From Lutibacter sp. (lineage in GTDB: Bacteria > Bacteroidota > Bacteroidia > Flavobacteriales > Flavobacteriaceae), in assembly GCA_027449025.1 (NCBI GenBank), contig DAIDMK010000002.1, forward strand, positions 62,001 through 126,000: a DNA stretch of 64,000 bases, given 5' to 3'. Both the position numbers and the translations under genes were made by a program. Below are positions 34,316 to 44,344 of this stretch, one piece after another. Within the stretch, counting starts at the first letter, position 1; each line of letters starts with the position of its first letter. The notes beneath the pieces were generated by a model. It made no database searches. It saw only the letters and a list, made by a program, of their open reading frames with translations, and was not told where the DNA came from.

Positions 34316-37300
34316 GTGTCAAAATTAACTTCCTTTCAGGTTTATAGCGCCTCTGCAGGCAGCGGAAAAACATTCACCTTGGTTAAAGAATATTTAAAAA
34401 TTCTTTTAACAAGTGATAACACCTATAAATTTCAACAAATTTTAGCGGTAACCTTTACCAATAAAGCCGCCGGTGAAATGAAAGAACGTGTTATTGAGAA
34501 TTTAAACACGTTTTCAAAAGCAGAAAAAAGCGATATGCTTCAGGTAATTTGTCAGGAAACAAATTTAACAGAAGTCCTTATTTTTAGCAGATCACAAGCC
34601 ATTTTAAACGCCATATTGCAAAACTATTCCGCATTTGGTATTATGACCATCGATAGTTTTACACATAAATTAATCCGAACTTTTGCTTATGATTTACACC
34701 TTCCTTTAAATTTTGAAGTGGAAATGGATGCTGAAAGTTTTTTAAATGAAGCTGTTGACATAGTGATTTCCAAAATTGGAAGTGATAAAAAATTAACCGA
34801 TTTACTAGTTAGTTATTCGCTTCAAAAACTGGAAGATGACAAAGCTTGGGATATATCATTGGAGTTAAAATCGTTTGCCAAAATTATATTGAATGAAACC
34901 GATGCAACCAATTTAAAATCGCTCAATAAAATTTCCATAGAGGAATTTACGCTATTGAAGGAAAAACTTCAAAAAGAAAACAAACAACTTGAAGATGAAT
35001 TTTTAGGTATTGGGGAAAAGGGCTTGCGAATTATTAATGAAAACGGCCTTCAACATAGCGATTTTGGTTATACTGGTGAATTTCCAAAACATTTTATAAA
35101 ACTTACCAAACTAAAATATTTAAAAGCAGACGATTTAAAATTTGAAGGAAGGCTAAACACTACTATTGAAGAAGATAAAAATTTATGCGCAGCTAAATGC
35201 AGCATAAACTCGAAACAAATTATTGAGCGTATTGCACCAGTTTTAAAGGATCTGTATTATGAATCCAAAAGATTATACGCTGAAAAGTATCCTCGTTATA
35301 TTTTAAATAATCTAATTGCAGAAGGCTTAATTCCTTTGGCGGTTTTAAATTATATAAATAATGCCCTTCAGGAAATAAAATCCGAAAATAATATTTTGTT
35401 AAATGCCGAGTTTAACCAACTTATTGGCGATACCATTAAAAATGAACCAGCACCATTTATTTATGAACGGATAGGTGAGAAATTTCGCTATTATTTTATC
35501 GATGAAATGCAAGATACTTCTCAATTGCAATGGCAAAATTTAATACCGCTGATAGACCATGCCATTTCTTCGGAAAACGAATTAGGAGAGCAAGGAAAGT
35601 TATTGTTGGTAGGCGACGCAAAACAATCAATTTACAGATGGCGGGGTGGAAAATCTGAGCAGTTTATAGCGCTCTCTTCCGAAGAAAAAAACCAAAACAA
35701 CAATCCGTTTTACGTTGAAAAGGGATTGTATAATTTGGAAACAAATTTCAGAAGTTATTCGGAAATCATAGATTTTAACAATTCTCTTTTTAAGCACAGT
35801 TCACAATATTTATCCAACCAAAGTTATCGCAATTTATTTTTTGAAGGCAATAGCCAAAAATTTAACAGTAAAACCGGCGGTTACGTACAACTTTCCTTTG
35901 TTGAAAAAAATGAGGAAGAAGAGGATAAAACGTTGGTTTATCCAAAAAAAGTGGCTGAAATTATTCAAAATTTAGATCCATCTTTTAAAAAGAATGACAT
36001 TTGTGTTTTGGTTCGGAAAAAGGATCAGGGAATTGCAGTGGCAAAATATTTATCGGAAAATGGCATTGAGATTATTTCTTCTGAAACTTTGTTGCTGAAA
36101 AACAACGAAAAAGTAAACTTCATAATCAATTTATTGTATGTGGTGGAAAATCCTTCATACAAAGAGCACAAAATTAAATTACTGTATTTTTTGTACGAAT
36201 ATTTTAAATTGGAGGAAGACAAGCATCATTTTTTAGACAAGTTTATTAGTTTACCAACTGCTGAATTTTTTGCAGGCTTAAAAAAATATGGACTGCATTT
36301 TAATTTAGAAGAATTTAACCAAAGTCCGTTTTATGAAAGCATAGAATATATTGTTAGAAGTTTCAAATTGGCTCCAGATTCCGATTCAAATATTCAATTC
36401 TTTTTGGATGTTATTTTTGAGTTTCAGCAGAAAAAAAACGTGTCTGTGGGCAATTTTTTGGAATTCTGGGAATTGAAAAAAGACAAGCTAAGTATTGTTG
36501 CTCCCGAAGCCGAAAACGCCGTGAGGATTATGACAATCCACAAAGCAAAAGGACTAGAATTTCCAGTGGTTATTTTCCCGTATGATATTGAAGTGTACCG
36601 GCAAATAAATCCGAAAGTTTGGTATTCTGATGACCAATTGGGTGATATTAAGCAGTTTTTTTTAAATTATGGAGATAGGTTAAACTACATTGGGGAACAT
36701 GGAAAACAGTTGTTTGATCAACGAAGGGAAGAGTTGGAGTTGGACAATTTTAATTTATTGTATGTAACTTTAACAAGGGCAGTAGAACAATTATACGTCA
36801 TTACTGAGGACAAAACTGGTGGTAAAGATGTGGATATTATAAAAAACACTTCGGATTTGTTTATCCAGTTTTTGAAGAAAATTGCCTTGTGGAATCCTGA
36901 AAAAAAGGAATATAGTTTTGGAGATCCAAAGCGACTGCCTTTTTCAAAAAAAGAAGAAAGCAATACCACAATCCAACAAAATTTTATTGGCAATTCATGG
37001 AAAAACCACCAGATTTCTATTGTTGCCAATTCCTCTTTACATTGGGATACCGTGCAAGGAAAAGCCATTGTTTACGGAAATTTATTGCATGAAATGTTGT
37101 CCAAAATCAAAACAACTAATGATATTGATGAGGTGGTAGATATGTATTTGTTTAAGGGTGAAATTACTCTTCAAGAACAAAATGAAATTAGTATTATTTT
37201 AAAGAAAATCATTAATCACCAGCAGCTTTCTCATTATTTTGGTCAGAACAACCTTGTTTTTACAGAACGGGAAATTCTTACTGCTGATAAACAAATATTA

Positions 37301-37486
37301 ATCCCTGATAGATTGATTTTTAATGACAACAAAGTATCGGTTCTAGATTATAAAACGGGAAAACCCGAAGATAAGCACCGCCACCAAATTAACGCCTATG
37401 CGCTGGCACTAGAAAATTTAAATTATAGTATTGAAAAAAAATTATTAGTTTATATAACTGATGAAATTTTAATAGAAGAAGTCTAA
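34316..37486 (+). CDS. UvrD-family helicase with C-terminal PD-(D/E)XK nuclease, AddA/RecB-like
   Basis: This 1056-residue protein of double-strand-break processing starts with GTG. The Walker A is YSASAGSGKTFTL (about 10-22). NKAAGEMKERV gives motif Ia, FIDEMQDTSQLQW gives the DExx-type motif II, GDAKQSIYRWRGGKSEQF is motif III, and IMTIHKAKGLEFPVVIF plus LLYVTLTRA are motifs V and VI. The C-terminal ~150 residues carry a RecB-type nuclease with DRLIFNDNKVSVLDYKTGKP and HRHQINAYALAL. In Bacteroidota this gene usually stands beside an AddB-like nuclease gene, which is not in this window. It is followed 18 bases later by kbl. Confidence 0.9.
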   Translation: MSKLTSFQVYSASAGSGKTFTLVKEYLKILLTSDNTYKFQQILAVTFTNKAAGEMKERVIENLNTFSKAEKSDMLQVICQETNLTEVLIFSRSQAILNAILQNYSAFGIMTIDSFTHKLIRTFAYDLHLPLNFEVEMDAESFLNEAVDIVISKIGSDKKLTDLLVSYSLQKLEDDKAWDISLELKSFAKIILNETDATNLKSLNKISIEEFTLLKEKLQKENKQLEDEFLGIGEKGLRIINENGLQHSDFGYTGEFPKHFIKLTKLKYLKADDLKFEGRLNTTIEEDKNLCAAKCSINSKQIIERIAPVLKDLYYESKRLYAEKYPRYILNNLIAEGLIPLAVLNYINNALQEIKSENNILLNAEFNQLIGDTIKNEPAPFIYERIGEKFRYYFIDEMQDTSQLQWQNLIPLIDHAISSENELGEQGKLLLVGDAKQSIYRWRGGKSEQFIALSSEEKNQNNNPFYVEKGLYNLETNFRSYSEIIDFNNSLFKHSSQYLSNQSYRNLFFEGNSQKFNSKTGGYVQLSFVEKNEEEEDKTLVYPKKVAEIIQNLDPSFKKNDICVLVRKKDQGIAVAKYLSENGIEIISSETLLLKNNEKVNFIINLLYVVENPSYKEHKIKLLYFLYEYFKLEEDKHHFLDKFISLPTAEFFAGLKKYGLHFNLEEFNQSPFYESIEYIVRSFKLAPDSDSNIQFFLDVIFEFQQKKNVSVGNFLEFWELKKDKLSIVAPEAENAVRIMTIHKAKGLEFPVVIFPYDIEVYRQINPKVWYSDDQLGDIKQFFLNYGDRLNYIGEHGKQLFDQRREELELDNFNLLYVTLTRAVEQLYVITEDKTGGKDVDIIKNTSDLFIQFLKKIALWNPEKKEYSFGDPKRLPFSKKEESNTTIQQNFIGNSWKNHQISIVANSSLHWDTVQGKAIVYGNLLHEMLSKIKTTNDIDEVVDMYLFKGEITLQEQNEISIILKKIINHQQLSHYFGQNNLVFTEREILTADKQILIPDRLIFNDNKVSVLDYKTGKPEDKHRHQINAYALALENLNYSIEKKLLVYITDEILIEEV

Positions 37487-37504
37487 ATTTGTAAAAAAAA
37501 CATT

Positions 37505-38698
37505 ATGTACGGTAAAATACAACAACACTTACAAGAAGAACTGCAGGAAATTAAAGCAGCAGGTTTATATAAATCTGAGCGAATTATCACATCATCACAG
37601 GACGCGGTGATAAAAATTAGTTCAGGACAGGAAGTGATTAATTTTTGTGCAAACAATTATTTGGGATTGTCAAACAATCCTAAAGTGATTCAAGCCGCGA
37701 AAGATACTATGGATACCCATGGATTTGGAATGTCATCTGTGCGTTTTATCTGTGGGACACAAGATATTCACAAACAACTGGAGCAAAAAATCGCCGAATT
37801 TTATAAAACTGAAGACACTATTTTATATGCAGCAGCTTTTGATGCAAACGGAGGCGTTTTTGAGCCACTTTTTTCGGAAGAAGACGCCATAATTTCAGAT
37901 TCTTTAAACCATGCTTCTATTATTGATGGTGTGCGTTTATGCAAGTCAGGAAGATATCGTTATGAAAATAACGACATGGATTCGTTGGAAGAACAACTTA
38001 TTGAAGCCAATAAAAAGAATCATCGATTTAAAATAATAGTGACAGATGGTGTTTTTTCAATGGATGGTGTTGTCGCAAAACTTGATAAAATTTGCGATTT
38101 GGCCGATAAATATGATGCCTTGGTAATGGTTGATGAGTGTCATGCAGCTGGTTTTATAGGAAAAACAGGCAGAGGAACATTAGAGCTCAAAAATGTAATT
38201 GGCAGGGTTGACATTGTTACAGGTACGCTTGGGAAAGCTTTGGGAGGGGCGATGGGCGGTTACACCACAGGTAAAAAAGAAATTATTGAATTGCTACGTC
38301 AGCGTTCAAGACCTTATTTATTCTCAAATTCTTTAGCTCCTGCAATTGTGGGCGCATCCCTAAAAGTATTCGAAATGATTTCAACCGACACCACTTTAAG
38401 AGATAAATTAGAATGGAATACCAACTACTTTAAAGAGGGAATGACAAAAGCGGGGTTTGATATTGTAAAAGGAGATTCGGCGATTGTTCCTGTGATGCTT
38501 TATGATGCAAAATTATCACAAGACATGGCGAATATGTTGTTGGAAGAGGGTATTTATGTAATCGGATTTTTTTATCCGGTTGTTGCAAAAGGGAAAGCAA
38601 GAATTAGAGTACAATTATCGGCAGCCCACAGCAGAGAACATTTAGAAAAAGCAATAGCTGCATTTGTTAAAGTGGGGAAAACACTTAAGGTAATATAG
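37505..38698 (+). CDS. kbl: Glycine C-acetyltransferase (2-amino-3-ketobutyrate CoA ligase)
   Basis: The protein has 397 residues, the usual length for Kbl. This PLP enzyme of the alpha-oxoamine synthase family splits 2-amino-3-oxobutyrate with CoA to glycine and acetyl-CoA, the second step of threonine breakdown. [13 protein letters not shown] is the substrate-entry block, [20 protein letters not shown] and [18 protein letters not shown] bind PLP, and [14 protein letters not shown] carries the Schiff-base lysine. Threonine 3-dehydrogenase, the usual partner, is not in the window. Confidence 0.95.
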   Translation: MYGKIQQHLQEELQEIKAAGLYKSERIITSSQDAVIKISSGQEVINFCANNYLGLSNNPKVIQAAKDTMDTHGFGMSSVRFICGTQDIHKQLEQKIAEFYKTEDTILYAAAFDANGGVFEPLFSEEDAIISDSLNHASIIDGVRLCKSGRYRYENNDMDSLEEQLIEANKKNHRFKIIVTDGVFSMDGVVAKLDKICDLADKYDALVMVDECHAAGFIGKTGRGTLELKNVIGRVDIVTGTLGKALGGAMGGYTTGKKEIIELLRQRSRPYLFSNSLAPAIVGASLKVFEMISTDTTLRDKLEWNTNYFKEGMTKAGFDIVKGDSAIVPVMLYDAKLSQDMANMLLEEGIYVIGFFYPVVAKGKARIRVQLSAAHSREHLEKAIAAFVKVGKTLKVI

Positions 38699-38736
38699 AA
38701 AATTAGTAAAACTGTATTTTTTTCAATATATTTTTG

Positions 38737-38744
38737 TATTTTTG
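38737..38744 (+). promoter_or_regulatory. Probable -7 element for the OmpA gene
   Basis: TATTTTTG matches the Bacteroidota -7 consensus TAnnTTTG and sits 70 bases before the OmpA start. An overlapping second copy lies at 38729-38736. A clear -33 TTG was not found at the ideal distance. Confidence 0.45.
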
Positions 38745-38813
38745 TTTGTAATAGAGGAGTTATAAGTACTTTCGTTATTACAAAAAAGAATATTAAATCT
38801 AAACTTACTAAAA

Positions 38814-39602
38814 ATGAAACATGTAAAAATTGCCTTTTTGGCTTTGTTATTAATTGTATCCTGTCGTACTACTAATGACACTACTAATGCCCCGAAAATA
38901 CACGATGCCGATAATGACGGTGTTGAAGACTGTAGAGATAGATGTCCAAATGTTGCTGGTTTACCTGAATTTTATGGCTGCCCAGATACAGACGGGGATG
39001 GAATTCAAGACAGTAAAGATAGATGTCCAGAAGTTGCGGGATCAAAATTATTACAAGGTTGCCCAGATAGAGATGGAGACGGCACTGCAGATATAGACGA
39101 TGGTTGTCCAGACGTTTCTGGTCCAAGAACAAATGCCGGATGCCCATTTAAAGATACTGATGGAGATGGTGTTATTGATTTAATTGACAGATGCGTAACT
39201 GTAAAAGGTCCAGCATCAAATTATGGTTGTCCTGTTTTACCTGGTCAAGAGATTATGGATGAATTGAACGAGTATGGAAGAACCATTTTGTTTGATACAG
39301 CTAAATGGACTTTCAAAAAAGAATCATACAGTACTTTAGAGCCAATGACAAAAATATTAAAAGAGTACCCAGATGCTAATTTTGTAATTGAAGGTCATAC
39401 AGATAGTGTTGGTTCAGATAAATCTAATCAATTGTTATCCGAAAGAAGATCAGCAGCTGTTAGAGATTATTTCATCTCGAATGGTATCAATGCTGATAGA
39501 TTAACATCAAAAGCTTTTGGAGAGAGTATGCCAATTGATACTAATAACACAGCTGCTGGTAGAGCAAACAACAGACGTACTGAAGTTAAATTAGCAGAAT
39601 AA
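38814..39602 (+). CDS. OmpA-family lipoprotein with thrombospondin type 3 repeats
   Basis: The protein has 262 residues. The signal MKHVKIAFLALLLIVSC has its lipobox Cys at residue 17. Residues ~30-145 are calcium-binding thrombospondin type 3 repeats: four D.D.DG.ED/QD.....C...G...GCP units, such as DTDGDGIQDSKDRCPEVAGS. Residues ~155-262 are an OmpA C-terminal domain with FVIEGHTDSVGSDKSNQLLS and GRANNRRTEVKL. The domain anchors the outer membrane to peptidoglycan. It is a single gene followed by a strong terminator. Confidence 0.93.
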   Translation: MKHVKIAFLALLLIVSCRTTNDTTNAPKIHDADNDGVEDCRDRCPNVAGLPEFYGCPDTDGDGIQDSKDRCPEVAGSKLLQGCPDRDGDGTADIDDGCPDVSGPRTNAGCPFKDTDGDGVIDLIDRCVTVKGPASNYGCPVLPGQEIMDELNEYGRTILFDTAKWTFKKESYSTLEPMTKILKEYPDANFVIEGHTDSVGSDKSNQLLSERRSAAVRDYFISNGINADRLTSKAFGESMPIDTNNTAAGRANNRRTEVKLAE

Positions 39603-39629
39603 GTAACTACAACTTCTTTTAAAAGAAAT

Positions 39630-39666
39630 AATCGCCTAGAAATTAATTTTTAGGCGATTTTTTTTG
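39630..39666 (+). terminator. Terminator of the OmpA gene
   Basis: AATCGCCTA at 39630-39638 pairs with TAGGCGATT at 39651-39659 and is followed by a run of Ts, 28 bases after the stop codon. Confidence 0.9.
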
Positions 39667-40724
39667 AAAATTATTGTTGAATATTGGAACTATTTAAGAC
39701 CGTTGCAGGATAAATATTTACAAAAAAGCTAAAAACTGGATTAACCATATGGTTGTTGAACGTCATAGCTATTGATAAATTTTTTGCTTTTATAACGAGT
39801 GAACCTATTTCTATTGCATCCATTGAGCTCTAATGGTCTTGACCAGCCTGGACTTTCTATCTAATTTAGTAATTACCTAACTGCTGATTACGCTACTATG
39901 GCTTTTTTTTCTTCCAAACAAACATAAGTTAAAGATAAAAAAGTGCTGGGTCATCAAAAACCACTCCTTTTCTTCTTAAATTTGTTCTTTTTACGACACT
40001 TAGATTTTTTGATTAAATGTTTTGTCGAAAATAGGAAAAAGTGCAATAGGAAGCCTTAGAGGAGTCCCGATGAAAGTTTAGGGAGTCTTGTAAATCATAA
40101 ATTTGTAAGGCTTTTTTTATTTAAAAGGGGGGCACATGATTCCTTTTAGTTTTTTATTTGGCAACATCAAAATAAGGTATTCTGATTTTTGTCATATCGC
40201 ACTGTTATTAAGTTGTTTATTTTTGACCAATTAAATAATTATAAACTTGATGTACGCATATCAATTATTGTACGAAAAAGTACAAAGATTTGAAGTGCCA
40301 GACGCTTCTCGCACCATGTTCGTTTCTTGTAGATAAAAAGAAACAGCATTGCTAATTAATTGGAATAATTAACAAATCTACAAGTAACATTTCCTGATTT
40401 TTTTAATACCAGTGGTTTTAATTTTATTTAAAAAATTAGTTGTTTGGCGCCGAAAAAAAATAATTATACAAATTCAACACATAGATTCCGTGGATTCCCA
40501 GAATATTTTGATAGCGCTACTTAACTGGTAGTTTTTGGGGTTCATACTTTTTTAATTATATAAAGCAACCTTTTTTCGTTTTTCTTCTAATTATTTAATA
40601 ATTACAGGTGTTCTTATTATTATAAATTCAAAAATTAGACTTAAATTTGCTTAAAATATATTAAAAGGGCAATTAAATTAAAAAATATAATAGTCAATTT
40701 ATAAATATAACAAAATATAACAAT
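39667..40724. other. Long intergenic region upstream of the lysine operon
   Basis: About 1.06 kb lacks a convincing protein gene. The one open frame is 50 codons on the minus strand (39671-39823), unrecognised. The region contains an sRNA-like structure (40051-40118, listed separately) and a cluster of hairpins: TTGTAC/GTACAA at 40268-40285, GAAG/CTTC at 40292-40308 and GTTTCTT/AAGAAAC at 40322-40344. TAAATTTG occurs at 39977 and 40642, both matching the -7 consensus. The second is 83 bases before kal and may serve the operon. I found no cobalamin- or lysine-riboswitch signature. Confidence 0.55.
40051..40118 (+). ncRNA. Candidate small RNA or structured transcript end
   Basis: AAGCCTTA at 40051-40058 pairs exactly with TAAGGCTT at 40106-40113, enclosing a smaller TCCC/GGGA stem, and is followed by seven Ts. 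The geometry is that of a small RNA ending in an intrinsic terminator. It is not near the end of any gene: the OmpA terminator is 385 bases upstream. A -7 element TAAATTTG lies at 39977-39984. No known family was recognised. Confidence 0.4.
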
Positions 40725-41108
40725 ATGTTAAAATCGATGATTAGATTGCGAATGAGTTCCCATGATGCTCATTATGGTGGAAACCTTGTTGATGGAGCAA
40801 GAATGCTTCAGCTATTTGGAGATGTTGCCACAGAACTTCTTATTTTAAGAGATGGGGACGAAGGTTTGTTTAAAGCATATGATATGGTAGAGTTTATGGC
40901 ACCTGTTTATGCGGGAGACTTTATTGAAGCTGTTGGTGAAATAATTGATGAAGGAAACTCTAGCAGAAGAATGAAATTTGAAGCGCGTAAGGTGATAGTG
41001 CCTCGTCCTGATATTTCAGATTCAGCCTGTGATTTTCTTGAAGAACCTATTGTTGTTTGTCGTGCAACAGGAACCTGTGTGACCCCAAAAGCGAGTCAGC
41101 GTAAATAA
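40725..41108 (+). CDS. kal: 3-aminobutyryl-CoA ammonia-lyase
   Basis: This 127-residue hotdog-fold enzyme of lysine fermentation removes ammonia from L-3-aminobutyryl-CoA to give crotonyl-CoA. [20 protein letters not shown] and [20 protein letters not shown], together with [20 protein letters not shown], are diagnostic of Kal and distinguish it from ordinary thioesterases. It is first in the eight-gene operon and is followed 8 bases later by kce. The ATG at 40725 gives the family's normal length. No clear ribosome binding site precedes it. Confidence 0.93.
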   Translation: MLKSMIRLRMSSHDAHYGGNLVDGARMLQLFGDVATELLILRDGDEGLFKAYDMVEFMAPVYAGDFIEAVGEIIDEGNSSRRMKFEARKVIVPRPDISDSACDFLEEPIVVCRATGTCVTPKASQRK

Positions 41109-41116
41109 ATTATTCT

Positions 41117-41941
41117 ATGGAAAAATTAATTATCACAGCCGCAATTTCAGGTGCGGAAGTTACAAAGGAACACAATCCTGCAGTGCCTTATACCATTGAA
41201 GAATGTGTTCGTGAAGCCAGTTTGGCCTATCAGGCTGGTGCAAGTATTATTCATTTGCACGTTCGTAAAGACGATGGCACGCCTACACAAGATAAAAATC
41301 GTTTTAAAGAAGTGATGGATGCAATTAGGGTTAAATGTCCCGATGCAATTATTCAGCCTTCAACTGGTGGCGCAGTTGGGATGACAAACGATGAAAGGTT
41401 ACAACCAACCGAGTTAAGTCCGGAAATGGCAACTTTAGATTGTGGTACCTTAAACTTTGGAGGTGATGAGATATTTGAAAATACCGAAAATACCATCAAA
41501 TATTTTGGCGCGCGAATGATCGAAAAAAACATAAAACCGGAATTGGAAGTTTTCGACAAATCTATGATTGATATGGCCTTGCGCCTTCATCAGAAAGGAT
41601 TTATAAAATCCCCCATGCATTTTGATTTTGTAATGGGTGTTAACGGAGGCATTTCGGGAACCTTAAGGGACTTTGTTTTCTTGCGTCACAGCATCCCTGT
41701 AGATGCAACTTATACGGTTGCAGGTGTTGGAAGGTTTGAATTTCCATTGGCTGTTGCCGCAATTATTGACGGTGGCCATGTGAGGGTTGGTTTAGAAGAT
41801 AATTTATACATCGCAAAAGGTGTTTTGGCAAAATCGAACGGAGAATTGGTTGAGAAAGTAGTAAGATTAGCCAAGGAACTCGGTCGTGAAATAGCAACGC
41901 CGGCTGAAGCAAGAGAAATTTTAGGTTTAAAAAAACAGTAA
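41117..41941 (+). CDS. kce: 3-keto-5-aminohexanoate cleavage enzyme
   Basis: The protein has 274 residues of the BKACE (formerly DUF849) family. It condenses 3-keto-5-aminohexanoate with acetyl-CoA and releases acetoacetate and 3-aminobutyryl-CoA in the cytoplasm. The zinc-binding pair His46/His48 lies in IIHLHVRKDDGTPTQDKNRF. QPSTGGAVGMTNDERLQPTE and the C-terminal VRVGLEDNLYIAKG also match the family, the latter carrying the third metal-site residue. The context with kal, kdd and kamA makes lysine breakdown the specific assignment among the many BKACE activities. Confidence 0.94.
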   Translation: MEKLIITAAISGAEVTKEHNPAVPYTIEECVREASLAYQAGASIIHLHVRKDDGTPTQDKNRFKEVMDAIRVKCPDAIIQPSTGGAVGMTNDERLQPTELSPEMATLDCGTLNFGGDEIFENTENTIKYFGARMIEKNIKPELEVFDKSMIDMALRLHQKGFIKSPMHFDFVMGVNGGISGTLRDFVFLRHSIPVDATYTVAGVGRFEFPLAVAAIIDGGHVRVGLEDNLYIAKGVLAKSNGELVEKVVRLAKELGREIATPAEAREILGLKKQ

Positions 41942-41969
41942 AAGGACTGTTTCTGTTTATATAAATTAT

Positions 41970-43013
41970 ATGATAAAAAAAGGAAATAAATACGGTACTC
42001 ACAGGGTAATTGAACCTTTAGGCGTATTACCGCAACCCGCAACGAAAGTTGATAATAATGTTGCTGAAATTTACGACAACGAAATCCTGGTTGATGTTGA
42101 TATTTTAAATATTGATTCTGCCAGTTTTACCCAAATTAAAGAACAGGCAGGCGGAGATATCGAGAAAATAAAGGAAATTATTTTAGAGATCGTTGCTACC
42201 CAAGGAAAAATGAAAAATCCTGTGACAGGATCTGGTGGAATGTTTATTGGAACTGTTTTACAAATAGGGGAAGCTTTAAAAGGAAATAGAGATTTAAAAG
42301 TTGGCGATAAAATTGCAAGCCTTGTTTCTTTATCATTAACGCCTCTTAAAATTGAAGAGATTATAGAGGTTAAAGCAACTATTGATCAGGTGATAGTGAA
42401 GGCAAAAGCTATTTTGTTTGAAACTGGTTTGTATTCAAAATTACCAACCGATATACCAAATTCCTTGGCGCTTGCAGTACTTGACGTATGTGGCGCTCCT
42501 GCACAAACAGCCCGTTTGGTAAAGTCTGGTAATACGGTTGTTATTATTGGTGCCAGCGGAAAATCTGGTATTCTTTGCTGTTACGAAGCAAAAAGAAGAG
42601 CCGGTGTTAATGGGAAAGTAATCGGTGTTGATTATAGCGACAAAGGTTTAGAAACTTTAAGGAAATTAAATATCTGCGACGAAATACTTAAACTGGATGC
42701 AACAAATGCACTTAGCTGTTACGATGCCATTTCAAAAATAACCAATGATGAACTTGCGGATGTTGTTATTAACAATGTAAACATTCAAAACACAGAAATG
42801 GGTTCTATTTTAATGTGTAAAGATAGAGGGATAGTGTACTTTTTTAGTATGGCTACTTCATTTACAAAAGCAGCCTTAGGTGCTGAAGGTGTTGGCAAAG
42901 ATATTGACATGGTTGTTGGCAATGGGTATGCAAAAGATCACGCAGAAATAACATTAAATATACTAAGAGAAGATAAAGGGATAAGGGATTTATACGAAAG
43001 CCTTTATGCATAA
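41970..43013 (+). CDS. kdd: L-erythro-3,5-diaminohexanoate dehydrogenase
   Basis: This 347-residue enzyme oxidises and deaminates 3,5-diaminohexanoate to 3-keto-5-aminohexanoate with NAD(P). The C-terminal half has a Rossmann dinucleotide-binding site GNTVVIIGASGKSGILCCYE (about residues 187-206). GSGGMFIGTVLQIG and GDKIASLVSLSLTPL are conserved Kdd blocks from the N-terminal half, which resembles zinc-alcohol-dehydrogenase folds. It stands between kce and kamA, as in other lysine-fermentation clusters. This is step three of the pathway. Confidence 0.93.
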   Translation: MIKKGNKYGTHRVIEPLGVLPQPATKVDNNVAEIYDNEILVDVDILNIDSASFTQIKEQAGGDIEKIKEIILEIVATQGKMKNPVTGSGGMFIGTVLQIGEALKGNRDLKVGDKIASLVSLSLTPLKIEEIIEVKATIDQVIVKAKAILFETGLYSKLPTDIPNSLALAVLDVCGAPAQTARLVKSGNTVVIIGASGKSGILCCYEAKRRAGVNGKVIGVDYSDKGLETLRKLNICDEILKLDATNALSCYDAISKITNDELADVVINNVNIQNTEMGSILMCKDRGIVYFFSMATSFTKAALGAEGVGKDIDMVVGNGYAKDHAEITLNILREDKGIRDLYESLYA

Positions 43014-43045
43014 TTAAATTGTTTCTATAACTGAAATTTAAGAAT

Positions 43046-44323
43046 ATGAAAAAAGAGTATAAGAAAGTAGCATACAAACACATCCCTTTATTTAAGGATG
43101 TATCTCAAGAAGATTGGAATGATTGGAGATGGCAATTGAGACATGCCATTAGAGATATTCCTACACTGGAAAAAGTTATTAAATTAACCGATGAAGAGAA
43201 GGAAAATCTTTCAAGTACATTAAATAAGTTTAAAATGGCAATTACGCCATATTATGCTGCTTTAATGGATAAGGAAGATAGAAATTGTCCGGTAAGAATG
43301 CTAGCAGTTCCGGTTCTTAATGAATTGTTTGTTGCTCCTTCTGATTTGGATGATCCGCTGCATGAAGATGTAGATTCTCCAGCTCCGGGACTCACTCACC
43401 GTTATCCAGACCGAGCTTTACTTCTTGTTACGCATGAATGTTCCATGTATTGCCGTCATTGTACACGAAGGAGGGTTGTTGGTGATTCTAGTGAAAATGT
43501 GCATAAAGACCATCTTGAACAAGCCTTTGAGTACATTAGAAATACACCGCAACTTAGAGATATCGTTGTTTCTGGTGGTGATCCCTTAATTTTAAGTGAT
43601 GAAAGATTGGACTATATTCTTACTGAATTAAGAAAAATAGATCACGTTGAAATTATTCGTATTGGAAGTCGTATGCCTGTAGTGCTGCCGCAAAGAATTA
43701 CAGATGAATTTTGCGAAATGATTAAAAAGCATCACCCAATATATGTAAATACGCATTTTAATCACCCAAAAGAAGTTACTGAAGAGGCTAAAACAGCTTG
43801 TGAAAAATTAGCAAATGCAGGCGTAAATGTTGGAAACCAATCGGTGTTGCTTAGAGGGGTTAATGATTGCTCCAATATCATGAAAAAGTTAGTGCAAGAG
43901 TTGTTAAGAATTCGTGTAAGGCCTTATTATATTTATCAGTGTGACCTTTCCGAAGGGATTTCTCACTTTAGAACAACCATTTCTAAAGGAATTGAAATTA
44001 TTGAAAATTTACGTGGACATACTTCAGGTTTGGCGGTTCCAACTTTTGTAGTGGACGCTCCAGGCGGTGGAGGTAAAATTCCTGTAATGCCAGATTACTT
44101 AATCTCTCAAAATGAGAAGAGAGTGGTCTTAAGAAATTATGAAGGAGTTATAACAACTTATACGCAGCCAACAAATGGTAAGGAACATGATGCCGAAAAT
44201 TGTGAATTCTGTAAGGATGAGAATTTGGTTGCTAAAGATGGTGTAGCCATGTTATTAAACAATGACGGACTTTCTCTTCAGCCTGAAAATTTGAAAAGAA
44301 CAAACAGACAACACGTATATTAA
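43046..44323 (+). CDS. kamA: L-lysine 2,3-aminomutase (radical SAM)
   Basis: The protein has 425 residues. It converts L-lysine to L-beta-lysine using a [4Fe-4S] cluster, S-adenosylmethionine and PLP. The radical-SAM cysteines are C132, C136 and C139 in TRRR-preceding HECSMYCRHC. Lys344 in VDAPGGGGKIPVMP is the PLP lysine (337 in Clostridium). The C-terminal NCEFCKDE carries the extra cysteines of the family. NWxWQ-type EDWNDWRWQLRHAIRD starts the protein. Length and context favour KamA over the EF-P lysyl mutase EpmB, which is shorter and not clustered with kamDE. Confidence 0.96.
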   Translation: MKKEYKKVAYKHIPLFKDVSQEDWNDWRWQLRHAIRDIPTLEKVIKLTDEEKENLSSTLNKFKMAITPYYAALMDKEDRNCPVRMLAVPVLNELFVAPSDLDDPLHEDVDSPAPGLTHRYPDRALLLVTHECSMYCRHCTRRRVVGDSSENVHKDHLEQAFEYIRNTPQLRDIVVSGGDPLILSDERLDYILTELRKIDHVEIIRIGSRMPVVLPQRITDEFCEMIKKHHPIYVNTHFNHPKEVTEEAKTACEKLANAGVNVGNQSVLLRGVNDCSNIMKKLVQELLRIRVRPYYIYQCDLSEGISHFRTTISKGIEIIENLRGHTSGLAVPTFVVDAPGGGGKIPVMPDYLISQNEKRVVLRNYEGVITTYTQPTNGKEHDAENCEFCKDENLVAKDGVAMLLNNDGLSLQPENLKRTNRQHVY

Positions 44324-44344
44324 ATAAATACGATTCCTGTTAAG

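Noticed and set aside
39671-39823. A 50-codon ORF on the minus strand (MDAIEIGSLV...) in the long gap.
   Set aside because: No recognisable family, no ribosome binding site and no neighbours in the same direction. It could be chance in AT-rich DNA.
40400-40724. A cobalamin riboswitch ahead of the B12-dependent operon.
   Set aside because: I looked for the B12-box and multi-stem layout and found neither. The sequence is mostly A and T.
41117-41941. A generic DUF849 assignment for the kce gene.
   Set aside because: The exact His46/His48 pair and the surrounding kal, kdd and kam genes make the lysine-specific enzyme far more likely.
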